From: Ifrita kowaldi
Taxonomy: Eukaryota > Chordata > Aves > Passeriformes > Cinclosomatidae
DNA: 64,000 nt
Assembly (NCBI GenBank): GCA_013398055.1
Contig: VZRS01004071.1
Coordinates: 319,934 to 383,933, forward strand
Direction of reading: 5' to 3'
The notes beneath the pieces are model-generated. The model was not told the DNA's origin, did no database searches, and saw only the letters and a list, made by a program, of their open reading frames with translations. Numbering within the stretch: the stretch's first letter is position 1; each line of letters starts with the position of its first letter. A program made the position numbers and the translations under genes. Of the stretch, positions 12,501 to 27,500 are shown in pieces.

Positions 12501-15500
12501 CTGTGGGTCACACCAAAGGTCCCTGTAGCAAAGTTCCCTGGCTTTGACAGTTACCCAAGATTGAGTCTTCTGCTGTCCTCTGTAGATGCTTCTGTCACTC
12601 TGGGTTATTTTGACCTTCTTTAATTTAAATTTAGCACACAATTAAAAGTAAATATTTTAAAATGTGAATTAAAGTGCAGTTTGAAAACAGCTTGGGACTA
12701 GAACTCAAGTTTTTTGGAAGCTTTGTGGACTTTGTCATTCCTATCAGGGCATCCACAGAAAATTTTGACCTATTTCAACTAGCAAACGAGATGTCAGGCT
12801 TTATTTATTTATTTATTTATTTAAAATAGTGCTGATCGAGAGGAAAACACATTTTTAATTTAAGAAGCCACACTTATTCAGAGCATTACACTATTACAGC
12901 TAGATTATGAAGCGTTATCTATCTAAATTCTTGTTGACAGGATTCAGAACAGGCTATTCACTAATTTACTTCATTCACGAGTCTCAAATAGACAACAAAC
13001 TTATTTTACAACTGTCTCAGCATTTTAAAACCATTTATTTTCCTCCTTTCTTCTCCCCAAGACAGAAAATTCTGCTTTGTTGTTCTTAGGCATCATTCTG
13101 TGTAATAAGATTACAATGAAAGAAAAAAAAGAGACGTTTATAATATCAAAATAGAAGTTGAGGACCATTGAAAGAGCAGTTGAGAGGAGGACTCTGTAAT
13201 GTCACTGATAAAGCCCCAAAGTACGTGCTGAGGCTTATGTTGATAAAGTTAATGGGAAAAATGGCAGGAGTTGTTAAGATGAATGGCAGGATAATAGGCT
13301 TGGGGTTTTTTTCTTTTTACCTAGAACAGATTGTTGATGCCTTATTTAATAAAATAATGAATGGTCTTCAAAGACATAAAGATGACTAAGGATTAGAGCT
13401 ACACAGTAGACAATGAAAAAAATGCTTCACAAATTTGGATTCTTTTTGTTAAATCTTTGAACTTCAATTATGATTCATTAAAATTTTCATATGAATTGTG
13501 ATATTATGGATATTTCATGAGAAGGAGGGTACGAAATAACTTCGTTTTTTCTTTGTCAATTATAGAGTGACTTCTTTTAGAGTTATATTCACTTACTATG
13601 AAGTAAAACCAGCAACTTTTATTAGATACACAACTTTTGGAAAGCATAATTTTGAAATGATTGCTCAGCACACAAGGGCAAGAATAAAAGTGTGACCATT
13701 AATCATTTTAACAAGGCCAAATAAGTTGCTCAGCAGTTTTTACTATTAACTGTTGATGTCATCACCAAATATAATGTCTGAAGCCTAAAATCTATGAGTA
13801 TAACCGTTAAGTTGTTGAATCATTATTATTAATGTTATCTTATAAGAAGGACCCACAGAGACAACTTCTGTAAGATTTTATAAATTTATGTTTTACATTG
13901 GTCTATGTTTTCAGCAAATTCTGAGTGTCCGACCAGAATCAGTTTCTCTGCTTTTTTACTTCTACTTCCTTTCCCATTTCAGGTTTCATTCTTTATGCAG
14001 TAATTCCTTATAGCAGTGCATTTAAAACATGTATAAAAACCTATGTATATGAAAATGAGTGTGTCAATATCTTTACATTGATCTAGATGAGGTTTGAGCA
14101 GAACATTTGTAGCACTTGCAGAATACTTCTTTTGGAAATTTGCATGGTGCTTGCCTTTTTCCGAGTGTTCAAAGCCTGTTTTTCTCTACCTCTCTTTCCT
14201 GTAAATGTCCTCAGATAATCTTTGCAGGCAAATTATCTTTTGTTCACAACCCTCACCAAACTGTCATATGTATTTCCATAATATAAGGGTTTTTTCCTTT
14301 ACTTTGGTCTATACATGTGACTATTTTGCTTTATCAGATTTGTTTCCAATTCATTTGGGCGACTGTTTTATCAGGTCTTCAAGAATGTAATAAATGATTC
14401 CAAATCCTTGCTATATTGGAATGGTACACTGCTATTTAGCTTTGATTTTTTGTTTTTTTTCTGTAGCTGACATACTAGCTGGATACTCTTCAGTCATTTC
14501 AAGCCAAAAATTAATGGCTTGAATTGGTTATCCTTGATGGATACACCCAGGAAAATGAAAAAAACTGCAGCGTCTTTTGAATATATGAGGAGTTTGAGTG
14601 GAACACTAGACCTGGAGAACCTGTTTGAGTGGTTGTTTTGATATTCATGTTGACAATCAAATAGGCATGAACTCAGTGGAGTGAAACTTAAACTCATGAG
14701 AGTTTGAGGAGATGTCACATTTACACAATGGACAAGGAAAGATCAGTGTTCCCAAAAAGGGGGGGATATTCAAAGAGCTGGTGATTCTGCTGGCTCCTTC
14801 TGTTCATGGCTGAATTAACACGTGCTTTGTGTTGCCTGCTTGTGGCATAGCAGGTCCTTGCTTCTTACTCAGGAGGCTATAGGAGACATTTCTACCCAAA
14901 TGTTTGCTTCAAGAGGGTGAATATTACCTTGAAGTGCTTTCAGAACTTTTCTCATGTGTAAAATTCTGGGTTTAGGTCACCTTGTTTAAGTAAATGTTAA
15001 TTACAATGTTTCTATGTCTCATGCAAGTAAATGTTTATTAATTCTTCCCAGACCTGAGTTTAGTATTAATTTAGAAATGTGAGGTGATTGCAACTTGATT
15101 ATTGAAGTTCAAAGACATGTTGGCAGTAGTTTGATAACATCATAAAACATCCTTTTAAATGATAATGTTTTTGTTTTTAGCTCCAGGGTTTAAGCCACAA
15201 TGTTATTTTCACTTTGGATTCTCTCTTAAAGGGAGACTTAAAAGGTGTTAAAGGGGTAAGTGTTGCAAACTAAGTTTTTATTTCATGTTCAGCTGTCTAG
15301 CAACTGTTTTCCTTTCACTCATGAGATTACTTCTTATGTTGGCATTTATTAATATTCTGTATTTAGTACAAAGAAAAAAATTGGCATGACTGCAATGCTT
15401 CTTGAAAATTTCATTGTAAATTACTGTGTTAATGTGCACAAGAAAGTAATACTTTACAAGACTCAAACCTAGTATTTTTTTCCAACCGCTGTCTGAAAAG

Positions 15501-18500
15501 TTTTAAAGAAAACAGTATTTTTGTTGCTATTTATTACTTGATAACTACGAAGACAAAGTTTTAGAAATGCTCTAAGAAAATTTTCTATTTCCTAAGGACC
15601 TCAAAAAACCTTTTGACAAAGCCTGGAAAGATTATGAAACCAAATTGTAAGTATTTTTCTCCCACTTTGCTTTGATTTTTGTGGTGCTGGGGAGTTTTTA
15701 ATGAATTATTTTTAGCAGTAGTATTAGCATTAGTATTAGTATTAGTGCTATTAGTAGTATTATTAGTGTTGTTATTGTTGTTGTTATTATATAATTATTG
15801 ATTGTTTTCCCCAAGTAACACACAAACTAGAGAACAGAGTTGAAAGAAGGGCAGTTTCATGGCTCAATAGCTTCTGGAGACTTAAAATATACAGGATTTG
15901 GTAGAGGAGCTGATCTTCAGAATGTCTTCTTTGATACTTCCTAATTTGTATTTTTTCCCTAAATAATGCTAGATCACGTTTTAGTAGAAGGAATTCTCTA
16001 AAATGTTTTCTAATTAAAATTTCAGTACAAAGATTGAAAAGGAAAAAAGAGAACATGCAAAACAGCATGGGATGATAAGAACTGAGATAACAGGAGCTGA
16101 GATAGCAGAGGAAATGGAGAAGGAAAGGCGGCTATTTCAGCTACAAATGTGTGAAGTAAGAAACAAATTTCAGTTTTTAATTGCAACACCATAACTTATT
16201 ATTAACAGACCTTGTGGGCCTTACTTGAAGGTGGTGAAATCTTCTTTGCTGTTTAATGGGGGTGGAGGGAGGAAATTATTTTAATGTGACACAGTACAGC
16301 CATATAAAGATAATTATTTTAGCAACTCTTGTAAAAAATTGGCTTATTTTTGTTGTATTCATTTTCCTTGTTTTTAGGCTATTGTGGGAAGGTTCTTGGG
16401 CTAAAAATACACTGTGGAAATATTTCTTATTTTATCAGGTTTACGATTGAGCAGTATTTTGGTATCTTTCTTCCAATATGTTTTCTGAAGCCTTATAAAA
16501 TTTCTAATAAAGTGATAAATGATAATGATAACCTTAGTTCCATGAAACTGATTTTTTATATCAATAGTTCTTTTTATTACATTTTAGTGAGGATTACTTT
16601 TTTTGCACAGTGTTTGTACTTTCAGAATATTTCAGTAATGACTACAGTAGCATTAAAAAAGGGAAATATTTAGACAGTTCTAAAGGATGAAATTTTTTCT
16701 TGGATTTCCTTTATGTTTTGGGGTGTTAAATTATTATGGAGTGGCCAGATAAACTGTTATCTGTTCTAAAGTTTGTTTAGCAGTGATGGAGTGGTGTTTT
16801 ATGGGTCAGCACCCAGGTCAAACACAGAGTTTAATTCACTGAGTAAATGATGTTTTATTATTTGAAAACTGTTGAAGGTTGTGATACATGATTGTCAACA
16901 TGTTTTCCATTGTCTGTACAGTATCTTATTAAGGTTAATGAAATCAAGACAAAAAAGGGTGTGGACCTTCTGCAGAACCTTATTAAATATTATCATGCAC
17001 AATGCAAGTAAGTGCTGCAATGCTTTAAGCTTTAGTTACAATTTTCTTTTTATACAAGATTTTGTTTCCGTTTGTTTGAATGTATCAGAACTTTTTTCAT
17101 AATTGTGATGTGCCAGGTGTCTGAATCTTCCCCTTCTGAGGCTGTAGACTTCCAGTAGAGAGTGTCAGAGTGAGTTTGTGGGGCAGGGCAGTGATGGAGA
17201 AAGAGGCCAAAGGAAAACCTTCCATGTTGCTTACAAAAATTAATTTTAGTTCCTGAGGCATAGATCTGGAATGCATTTCTATAAATATCTTGTTTATTTT
17301 AATTAGTAGTTTTTAGTCTTTTATTTAAATTTTAAAACCACTATGAAAGCCAGTAATTTCTTTGGATTTCCTTGAGGTGAAATGGGTAAGATACAACCTT
17401 GTCATCAGTAGAACCACAAAGGCAAACACACAGGAACTTAAGTTAAACACAGGAAAAAGATTTTAGAAATTACTGAAGTAGAAACACATTGGCTAGAGCA
17501 GTGACAAAAATAAGCTAAGCTATATTCTCTCTAATTTGGTATTTGTTTAAGTCACAATGGTGTTGCTCCACTGTTGAAAGATACTGTACTTTCAACTTAT
17601 AGAAAGGGGTTTTTTGTTGGGGTTTTTAGTTGTTTCATTCTTTGTTTAGTTTTGAACATGAAAGAAGCTGGATATGGTTTTTTTGGTTTGCTGTTTTTCT
17701 CCATGAGATAATCTACCTTGTGTTATGAATTAGCTGTGTTCCTGATAAAGCAAAGGTATTTTTCATTCCAGTTTCTTCCAAGATGGCTTGAAAACAGCTG
17801 ATAAACTTAAACAATATATTGAAAAGTTGGCTGCTGACTTATATAATGTAAGTTTACTTACAAGTATCTTTATATCTGAAAATGAAAATATTTTTTTCTA
17901 TAAGTACATTTTAAATATAACTACAAGGGTCTGCATTTCATTTGCATCTTATAAATGAAAGGTGTGTTATTTGAACACAGCTAGATTAAGAAAAGACATC
18001 TTGACTGTTTAACTTTATATGCAGTTTTTAGAGCTATTAGGAAAAGTAGCTTTCATTCTACTACTAATTCAGTCAAACATTAAGATAAAACTACTTTTAA
18101 GTGTGTATATTGGAATCAGCTTATATTATTAGCATTCATTTTAGTACATTTTCACTTTTTAAAACCAAATTACTTAATGATAGCACCAAGGTTTTAAAAT
18201 GAATTAATTTGTGATGTTCATTGAAGAAAAGTAATAACATGGAATCAAAGACCACTTGTCACCCACGCGTTTTTGCGTTCTATAATCAGAATTACGATAA
18301 TCCCATTTTCTACTGTCATTTGTTGCTAAATTAAACTGCGTTTTCATTCCTTAAGTAATCTGTCAAATTTATTGGAGTTATTTTAATATTTCAGAGGCTA
18401 ATTTAGTTGCATTAGGTATAGCAAGCCATTACAATGTGACAGAACAAACAGTGCACGTGGAGTTGTACATTCATTTTAATTTGCTTTTCAAGGACTACAT

Positions 18501-21500
18501 TCATAGAAGGTGAAGATATAAGAATGGACTGGTCCATGAAAATAAACTCAACTATTACAAAAACACAAAATAATTGAGCTAGTTGTTCAGGACATCTAAA
18601 ATGGTATATTGAAATGCATAAAACATTAAAATTAAAGTTGCATCCAGCAGGCATAAAATGGCAATTTCTTTCTATAGATAAAGCAGACACAAGATGAAGA
18701 AAAGAAACAACTTACAGCTCTTCGAGATTTGATAAAATCTTCTTTGCAGCTTGATCAGAAGGAGGTAAATAATTTAGATGTTATTCTTGGAGATAATGTG
18801 AATTTTATATTCAGAAATTGGTATAATTAATGTTCAATTTGTGTAGTTATTGGTTGAAAAGAGTTGGACTTTGAACATTATGGCAAAACTGATATTTACA
18901 ATGTTCAACTACGTATCAGCAAACAATATTTTTACATTCATTTTCTGTTTCTATTTTATGTATGAAAAGAAATTATTCTTTTTTTTTAATGTACTTTCTT
19001 AATGCACTGTAAGAACAGTTGTAATGTGTCAAATAAGTGCTTCATCTAGCCCACCATCCTGTCCTTGACAATGATAAAGAATGATTGTTCAGGACAAAAA
19101 TAAAGAGAAGGGATGCAGATTTCCTTCTTGTGTTCTGCTATGCTCCAGCCAGTTTGTGTTCAGGATTTTCCTGACCCAGGTGATCCCAAGACAGAATAAG
19201 AACCAGAGACTTGCCTTTACCTGTGGTTTGCACATTACTATTCATCTGCCAACTCAGGTGGATTTTGTGCTGTTGTTCTCCTTTCCAAACTCCTTTTGCT
19301 AATAGTATCTGGTAAGGAAGAAAATTTGTTTGCTATTCAGACAGCAGGGTCTAAGACAGGGCAGTTAAAAAGTAAAGATCATCATCAAATGCACCGGTAT
19401 CAAAAGTGGGGGGACACATTGAAGATGTTCTGGAATACTTCTTGAACTAGGAGATAACATAACAACACACATCACAGCTTTTACCTGAGATAATATTGTG
19501 ACTTTTCAAAATCATAGTGCCTGAGAGAAATACTGAATATTCCATGGTGGCAGTGACTCTTGGAAGAGTCAGTGTAGCTTTCCTTCAGGAAAAGTTTGCT
19601 TACCCTCTGTTCAGTTTTCTTGTAGGTATGTAAGTCATTCATATTTACAGGGTGTCTGTTATTAAATGTGAATTATAACTAAACATTACACAGATGCCAT
19701 TCTGCTGAATATATATTATCATCCAAATATATGACTGGACAGTATTGCTAATATCAGATATACATAAAAACGTAATTTACAACCAGGTTACTGAGTCAGC
19801 CAACTGATGCCAGTGAATTGTGGGTGCTGAGAGTAAAATACAGGGCAATAAACACTGGTACTTCCCCAGAATACCCTCCCATTAGTAGCTTGACTGGCTT
19901 GGAAGTCTTTGAATTTGTGCAGTTGCTTTTTGAAGAAGTGTAAACCATCAGCTTATGTTACAGCTGTGCCTTTCCCACCATGGCTGCATGTTGTGTGGAA
20001 AAATCTTTCCCCTTTTATTTGTTTTAAACTTTTAGATCTGCATACCCTATTCAGGATCTGAGTGTGTGTGAATTTGTGATATCCTCACTAGATAATTTTT
20101 GATCTTTTTTCTTTTTTTTATTTTTCCATATAAAACCTAACATTGACTTGCTTTTTGGCCAGAGGAGGTGTGTAAATTTAGTCATCTGTAAAGCTGTAAC
20201 CATATCATCCTGTTTCTGAATCTTCATGGTGAGCTCACAGTATCTTATTCTTCCCCTCTGCATCACTTGGCATTTTTTTATGCTGATCTTCACCTGTCAT
20301 TTGTTGTCAAGCTACTCACTATAGTTGAGTTCCTGAGAAATTCTTCAGTCAGCCTTTCTTGAGTATCCTGAATAATTTAATAGCATCTAACAAACTTTGA
20401 CAGTTTGTTGTTCACCCTTTTCCAGATTGTTTGTGTTAGACACCACGTGTGCTGGCACAGCTTTCTGTGAAACTCATTGGGCTGTTTTGTGCTTTTAACC
20501 TATTATCTCACCTGAGGACTTCTCCTCTTGTCCTGTGGCAATGTAATTCTTTCCCTTTCATAAGGAAGGATAAATGCCTGTTGAAGGTCCAGGTACACTG
20601 CATCAATCATCATTTACTTACTGATTCCTCCAGAGAGCTCCAGGAAATTTCTGACACAACCTCTCTGTACAAAAGCCGCACTGATTTTCCAATATATGTA
20701 ATAATAAATATACTCTTCAAAGTAGTTTTCATTAATGTCCCTTGTGTGGTGTGAAGCTAAAAAATCTTTATGTTCCTGGAATTCTTCCGAAACTTTAAAA
20801 AATAGAGCTTTAGTAACTGGGGCAAGTATTTTTGTGGGCTGTCATGTAATTTTATAGATAGCCCATTGTGATTATGGCCACTGCGTGTAGGTGTGTGGCT
20901 TGAAGTTAGTATTAACTAATGTGGAATCACAGGTAATAAATGATGGATGAGTAATTCCTTACAGTAGTGGTTTTATTTCTTTTGGGTACTTTCTTATGTG
21001 TGCTTACATATCATAGGTGTACATCACAGAGCAGACAAGCCTTGGCCAGGGGTCTGTTCCACTTCTAATCCCATCTTTCTGAAGGACAACACAGCCTTAC
21101 AACACACTGTACATGTTTTTTAGAATTTCTTTCTTGTCACAAATGCTGACAGGGGTAATACAGAGCCCCTTTGAATAGATCCCAGTTTGTTGTAAAAGCT
21201 GCCAGCTCTTTCTAGTGCTTAGTTTTCCCTTATCTCATACTTTACAGACTTTTCTGATTCTCTGGCATTTTTTTTTTCCTTTCCATCTCCAATGTGCATG
21301 TGGACTTACTAGCTCTCTTCCATGATACTTACAGAGCTTTCCATACAGGCATTACATTTGTCCTCTGCCTATTATCTAAATCACTCTGAACATAATTCCT
21401 GCTCATTCATCATCATGAATTGATTCCCAACACACAGAGCAACAAGACTTGCCTTCCTCTCACATACCTTTTCTTCCACAAGCTGATTATTTGGGAAGCA

Positions 21501-24500
21501 AAGAAAAACATCTCCTCCTCTCCTGGAAGCTGCATGTGTTGTTGAGTTCATGCTTCTTGACAATCAAACAGTTCTTGGAAATAAAGTAGGACAAATGCGT
21601 GGTTGTTCTTCAGTACTGTGTGTTGTGCATCCATGGCTGCATATGGATCAGTCCATATAAGTCAAGTTTCAAAAGCTGCTCATAGATTATTATAAGGCAG
21701 AGTAACATATAAAATACAGTGTTTGGATTTTTGGTTACTTATTTCCTGGATGTGTAGTAAAAATATTGTGTTCTAGTGGAAAGTAACCTCATCTAAAATA
21801 TAAAAGTAAAGTCAAATATCAATGTAAAGTCAAATTTTGAAACTTGAATACATGTTGAAATAAACTATCTTCACAGGCATCACCAAAATGAACTGTGCAA
21901 CTGTTCTGACTGTAATTACAGTGTGGACAAATTCTAGGACTCTTGAAAAACTGTGTGTATATGTATATATAATATATGTATATAAAGTTATGAATATAAA
22001 AATAAAGTGTTTGGTTTGAAGAGAATTGAAATTGTGTCCTAGAAGAAAAAGGAGCAGTATTGTGACTCTCAGATATCCAGGCAGATCACAGGGGAGAGAG
22101 AGAGAAATGCTGTAATGAAAGAATCTGCCTTTTTGATAAAATAACCATTTGATCACACTGATGTTCAAGTTTCTCTTTCAAAATCAACATGAGGACTTTG
22201 ACTCATGAAATTCTGCTACATGACATGGGCTGGAGTGTAATGATGCTGGCAAATTTTGAGGAGCTTGATAAACAATGTGTTGCTCGGATATTCAGAGTTT
22301 AATCCTGAAGCAGCATGGCAGCATTCATTACTCCTTGGTTAAGAGACAGCAAAGCCTGACATGGCCTGAGTTTTCACTAGTCAGCCTCCATCATTGTGTT
22401 TATCCAACTCTTCAAATACATAAAGCTGGACTTTATTATTGTGACAGATGGCCTGGTTGATTATGATTAAGTATACATTTTTCTACTTATATTAGTGCAT
22501 TACAATCTCATCGCTGGAAAATTTATGGATTAATGGAATTATTGAAGAGTATGAAATAAATAGGATTTTCTCCAGTGGACTTGTAAAAAATCAGAAGTAC
22601 TCTTACCAAACATTGCTTTGGCAGGGAAGCAGTTTGAAATAATAAAATTGAGGCCCTGGTTGTTTGTAGCTATAAGTTTCTTTGACCAAGAGAAGGAAGT
22701 TGAAACTAGTGATTCCTGTCCAAATTGTAAATTCTGCCACCTTTAACCTCTTCAGAGCTGCTATGAGATAAGTGAGACATGCTGACATTTTTGAGGTCTC
22801 ATAACACAACTCCCGTTTCCCTGTTGCACTTTTTCAAGGTGTTTCTTTAGCATTATGGGCATCTGTAATGACCTTAACACATTTTTCTGGCATACCTGTC
22901 CTTTCATCAGTGAAAAAAACATTACTGTGATCACTGCAATTACCTGCTTCCTGGAAAAGCACATCTTGACTGTGTTTGAATCCTGGGCTGTGCAGCAGTG
23001 CCAGTGCTGCAGCTTCGTTGCAGGAAGTACCTTTGACATTGGCTCTGTTACATGCAGTGTCTCTTGTGGCCACTATTGTGCTGTCCTCGGGTCAGGTTGG
23101 GGCAGATTCTGTTACATGGTGCAAGAATGATCTAATTTTGGAAAATTGCTGTGGTTTACAGCTTTTGGAAAAAGTATTTTAATGAGTAGTAGTAATTTTT
23201 ATTGTGTAAAGCATCTGATATGTTGCAAAATGCTCATATCCTAAGAAGCTTAAATTTTAAAAGAAACTGGGCCTTTAATGCAGGTTTCTGTTCACTATTT
23301 TTTTCTATTAATTATTTCTACAAATATAACTTAACAGAATTAAGTTGAATATAGCTAATCTTCAGAATCATGTTTTGTGTCTGTTTTGTCAACTATTTCT
23401 TTACATTTTGATTTATTTCCACAAATCTCTCTATGATATGCTATTTGCAACAAGGACTATGTCTCGTTATGTTCTTTCCTATGCTAATACCATCAGGACC
23501 CTAATTCCAGTGGGGATTTGAAATTTGTTTTTAACAAATGAGCTGCTGATTGTGGTGATGTGAGCGCTGGTGGCAGCCCCAAGCTCGCAGCAGCCTTTGT
23601 GCTGCTTCCAACCACAACTGCCAGTTTTACCAAAACACTTCTCTAAACTCTGTGGCAAACTTGTTACAAAATGGAAAACAATTGTAAGCACCCTGAATAA
23701 ACCATGAGGGAGTAATCTTCATTATATATTGATTGTGGTAGTTAGAAACTATTCTTTAAAGAGGAAATGTAATAAGCGTCCCATTATTCTTCTTTTTTTT
23801 TTCCTTTTTTTTTTTTTTTTTTTTTGTGGAATGTTGTCAAATTTTTTGCAGGTTATTGTTTCACAGTTATATTTAAAACCAAATTTGTGTGCCCTTAATT
23901 ATAGCTTTTTACGTACACTTGCAAAAAAAATTAAAAGTTAACTTTGGGCCTGATCTTTTCAATGGAAATTCAGAATTAGCTCCAGTGGTGGAGGACACAA
24001 TATAACTATTATTTCAGGCAATTTAAAGATTATAAAGATTGGAAGGCATATTAAAACTTGATCCTGCAGTCATCTTAGTTGTTTTGTGAAGCCAATGTCA
24101 TATATGTCAGGTTGCCTGGAATTTTGTTATAATGTTTTGTTACTTGATGAGAAAAAACACCAATATGCCTAAAAAAGTAGTTCTTGCCTTCTCTCTTTTA
24201 GTGTCTTTAGAAAGGGGAAACATCGTTTTAACAATGGGGGCTATAAAATTTATGTTCAACAAACATGGTTTTTTAAATAAATAATAATTCTTGTTTTAAA
24301 TTATTTGCTTTCTCTTTCCTCTATTGCTTTTGCCTTTCGTGATCGAAGTCTAGGAGAGTAAGTCAATGTTTTAATGAATTTTGGGGATTTTTTTTTTTTC
24401 TGATTTGCTTGTAACCAGTTAATCCATTTCACTTAATTGTTTCACTAGATCAGGCCAAAAGTTATTTCAGCTGACTTCATTCACTAAAACTCACGAATTA

Positions 24501-27500
24501 TACATATTTTTAATTTGAAAAAAAAAATAGTGATTATTAGCATTTGTCTTTGTTTATATATGTGTTCTTAAATATATATGCATGCTGTATTCGGTTGTTT
24601 TCTTTTTGAATTTTTATCTTAGCCTTTTACTCTTTGCTTATAAGATTGTGCGATATTAAATATCTGTATTCTAAAAGTCTTTGTTTTGAGATGCATATTT
24701 GCATCAAAGGCCTAATGTATTAATTAAATCTTGAACATGCATCTAGTTCAAGATCACATGGTATGTGGATGTATGGATGTAAAACATGCTGTAGGAGTTC
24801 TCTTTCCTTTTCTTAATCTTTATTAAGTTGTGATGTTGTAGAGAAGGAAAAATAGGCTTAAAGGTTAGGAAAGTTTACTGTGCACATCAGGAGAACATTA
24901 ATGCTATTTTTCCCTTTTTCAGGATTCACAGAGCAGGCAAGGAGGATACAGTATGCATCAGCTTCAGGGGAATAAGGAATATGGCAGTGAGAAGAAAGGT
25001 TATCTTTTAAAGAAGAGTGATGGGTATGTTCTGGTAGCACATAATAGTGAAAACTATTACTACATTCATGCTCTAATTTTAACTGTTTTCTACTGTGGTT
25101 GCCTCAGGAACATTCTTCTAATGCATGTGCCATGAGTACTTGAGAGTTCCAAAGTTCAAAGCTGAACACAGAACTAAATGTAATACAGCAAATATAAAAA
25201 GCATGACAAGCAAGCATAAAAAAATAAAGTCATAGTTAAAAGAAAGCTATTGTCTTTATAACTCTCTAAAAGATGGTTAAGATCTGTCACAAATCTCCAA
25301 GTTTCTTTTGGTGAGGCATTTAGTAAAATTTTGACTGCATCTCTTTGTTTTTTAAAGCCAATCGTCTCAAAATGGTAATGAGATTAACATGTGTTTTGAA
25401 GTCAGGTCTGGTTACTGAACTTGGTGTGATATTCTTATGTAGGTTAAGGAAAGTATGGCAAAGAAGGAAGTGCACTGTTAAAAATGGAATTCTTACCATA
25501 TCACATGCAACGGTAAGTTATTTTTATACTTTCATATGAAAATAATAAATTAATATTATCCTTTCCTGGTGAATCTGTTGCTGCTGATCTGCTATTGCAA
25601 AAAGGATGTTACTTCAGCTTCTGACTGTTGAAGTTTGGTGAAACTGTAGCTTATGAAATTAATTTATCAGTACTTTTATAAGAAAATGGCAAATATATTG
25701 AACAGGCTTCTCAATACTTCAGATGGATTTGCTTATAAGGTTTTTCATTGTATATATGTGAAGCATGTAATTGGAAACTTGGGAAGTATTTGATATTAGG
25801 TTAGAGTCTGACAGATGAGTGAATGTGTTTAGTATTTTGAGTGTCTTCAATTAAAAGTTTGAAATGCTGGGAAGTTTTGATCACAGTAAGTTTTTGGAAT
25901 CAGGCATATATCTGAAGGATTTTCCTAGGAATGCTCAGTCATGAGGTAGCTCCAACGTGATGATGGTAGAGGCAGTGCTAGAACTGCCTTGTGGGAGTGT
26001 GACATTAACTTGTTAGAAATGACCACAGGAGTTCCTCTTGTTAAAGGAGATGGTCCCATTTCCTCACCCCTTTTCCTCCTTTGCCCCAAATTCCACTGAC
26101 AGACATCAATTTCTAAAATTTCCTACCTGTATAAACCCAAAATACCTCAAAGATACATTTAGTTATGATGTCTTAAGTGACTTAATTACAGCACAGAATA
26201 TTGGTATTGGTATTTATTCTGAGTTCTGAAACTCCAGATCTTCAGCTTTCCACTTTCCCTTTTAAAGTTCTAGGACTATATCTTTGATTTATTTAAAATG
26301 GGAGGAAACTTGGAACATGGGCATGCTGTAATGAAAAACTGCATTATAATTTTGCCATTGTTGATGAAATGCAATTAAAATAATATTTATTATTAGTACA
26401 TTGTTAATTAAGGTGGGGGGAGGGTTTCATCTCTTTCAGATAAAGTGTGGCCACGAAGATTTTAATTTTGTTTAGATTTAGCAATGTGTCCGTTTTGAGA
26501 GACCAAGTCAGACCAAGAGCTGCTGGTCTTCAGCTTTTTGAGGGTGGATATGTGTGCATGTCCAAGCTTTAAATAGTATCATACATGCCCACTCCCCAGA
26601 GAGGGAAAATAATCCTAAATCAATACATTTTTAAAATAAAATAAATTTTCTTTTTAGTCCAACAGGCAACCAGCTAAACTGAATTTATTGACCTGCCAGG
26701 TGAAGCCAAATGCTGAAGATAAGAAGTCCTTTGATCTAATATCACGTATGTAGCAACTACAGCACCGCCTTGCATTATGTGGGATTTCTGAAAATGTCAC
26801 TGCAAGATGCTCTGAGTAGAACACAAGGCTAGAGCTCAAAGTTCAGGTCTATCCAGACACACACAGTGCATCGTGAGTGTTCAGAGCCTCTAGCTCTGAC
26901 GATGGACAAATGGGTATAGAAACTTTTCTCTGTGTAGGTGTCACATAAAGACTGTTTGTGACAAGCCATGAAATGCAGCACGTGCTGCTCCCTAAGTTCA
27001 GAGAGATGTTTAACAGCTTACTGGAACATGCATTAGCTATATCCACCAGGAGAGGGGAAAGACCTTTGGCTTTATCCTATTTTTCATCATTGTTCTGCTT
27101 TTTGGGTGCTATTTGAGGGAATGAAGAAGACAAGGAGACCAAATTTCTCTTTCTCTCTTACCATACATTAAAAATATACTTCTGTTTGTCTGAAAATTGG
27201 TAGTGCCTTGTCTTCTCAGCATTAAAGCTCCTGTGGTTTCCCTTCTTCCCATTTCGGTCTTGTACAGCAGGTATTTGTATCCAGTCTGGTTTTAAAAACT
27301 TTTGAAGGTGATGAGTCAACTTACTGTTTTCAGGTTTTGCATACAGAGTTTTAATCAACAAACACTTCCAACATTCTATATTGAAAAGGACAGTCTAGGA
27401 AACCTTTGATTGTGGCAGATAATAGCCACTTCATGTCTCATCTGTTGGTTAGTAAAAAGAATTTTCTTGGCTCAACTGAAGGGAAAAATTATATAAAAGG

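Larger units (their letters stand above)
18765..24348 (+). other. ASAP1: ASAP1 intron upstream of the microexon (5.6 kb)
   Basis: Dominated by an ancient CR1/L3-like LINE (19020-20860). Further on there is an AT-rich patch near 21955-21985, a T21 run at 23805-23825, and unassigned sequence at 20900-23800 with several small open frames that I do not believe. It ends in the pyrimidine-rich, TGC-containing 3' splice region of the microexon. Confidence 0.7.
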
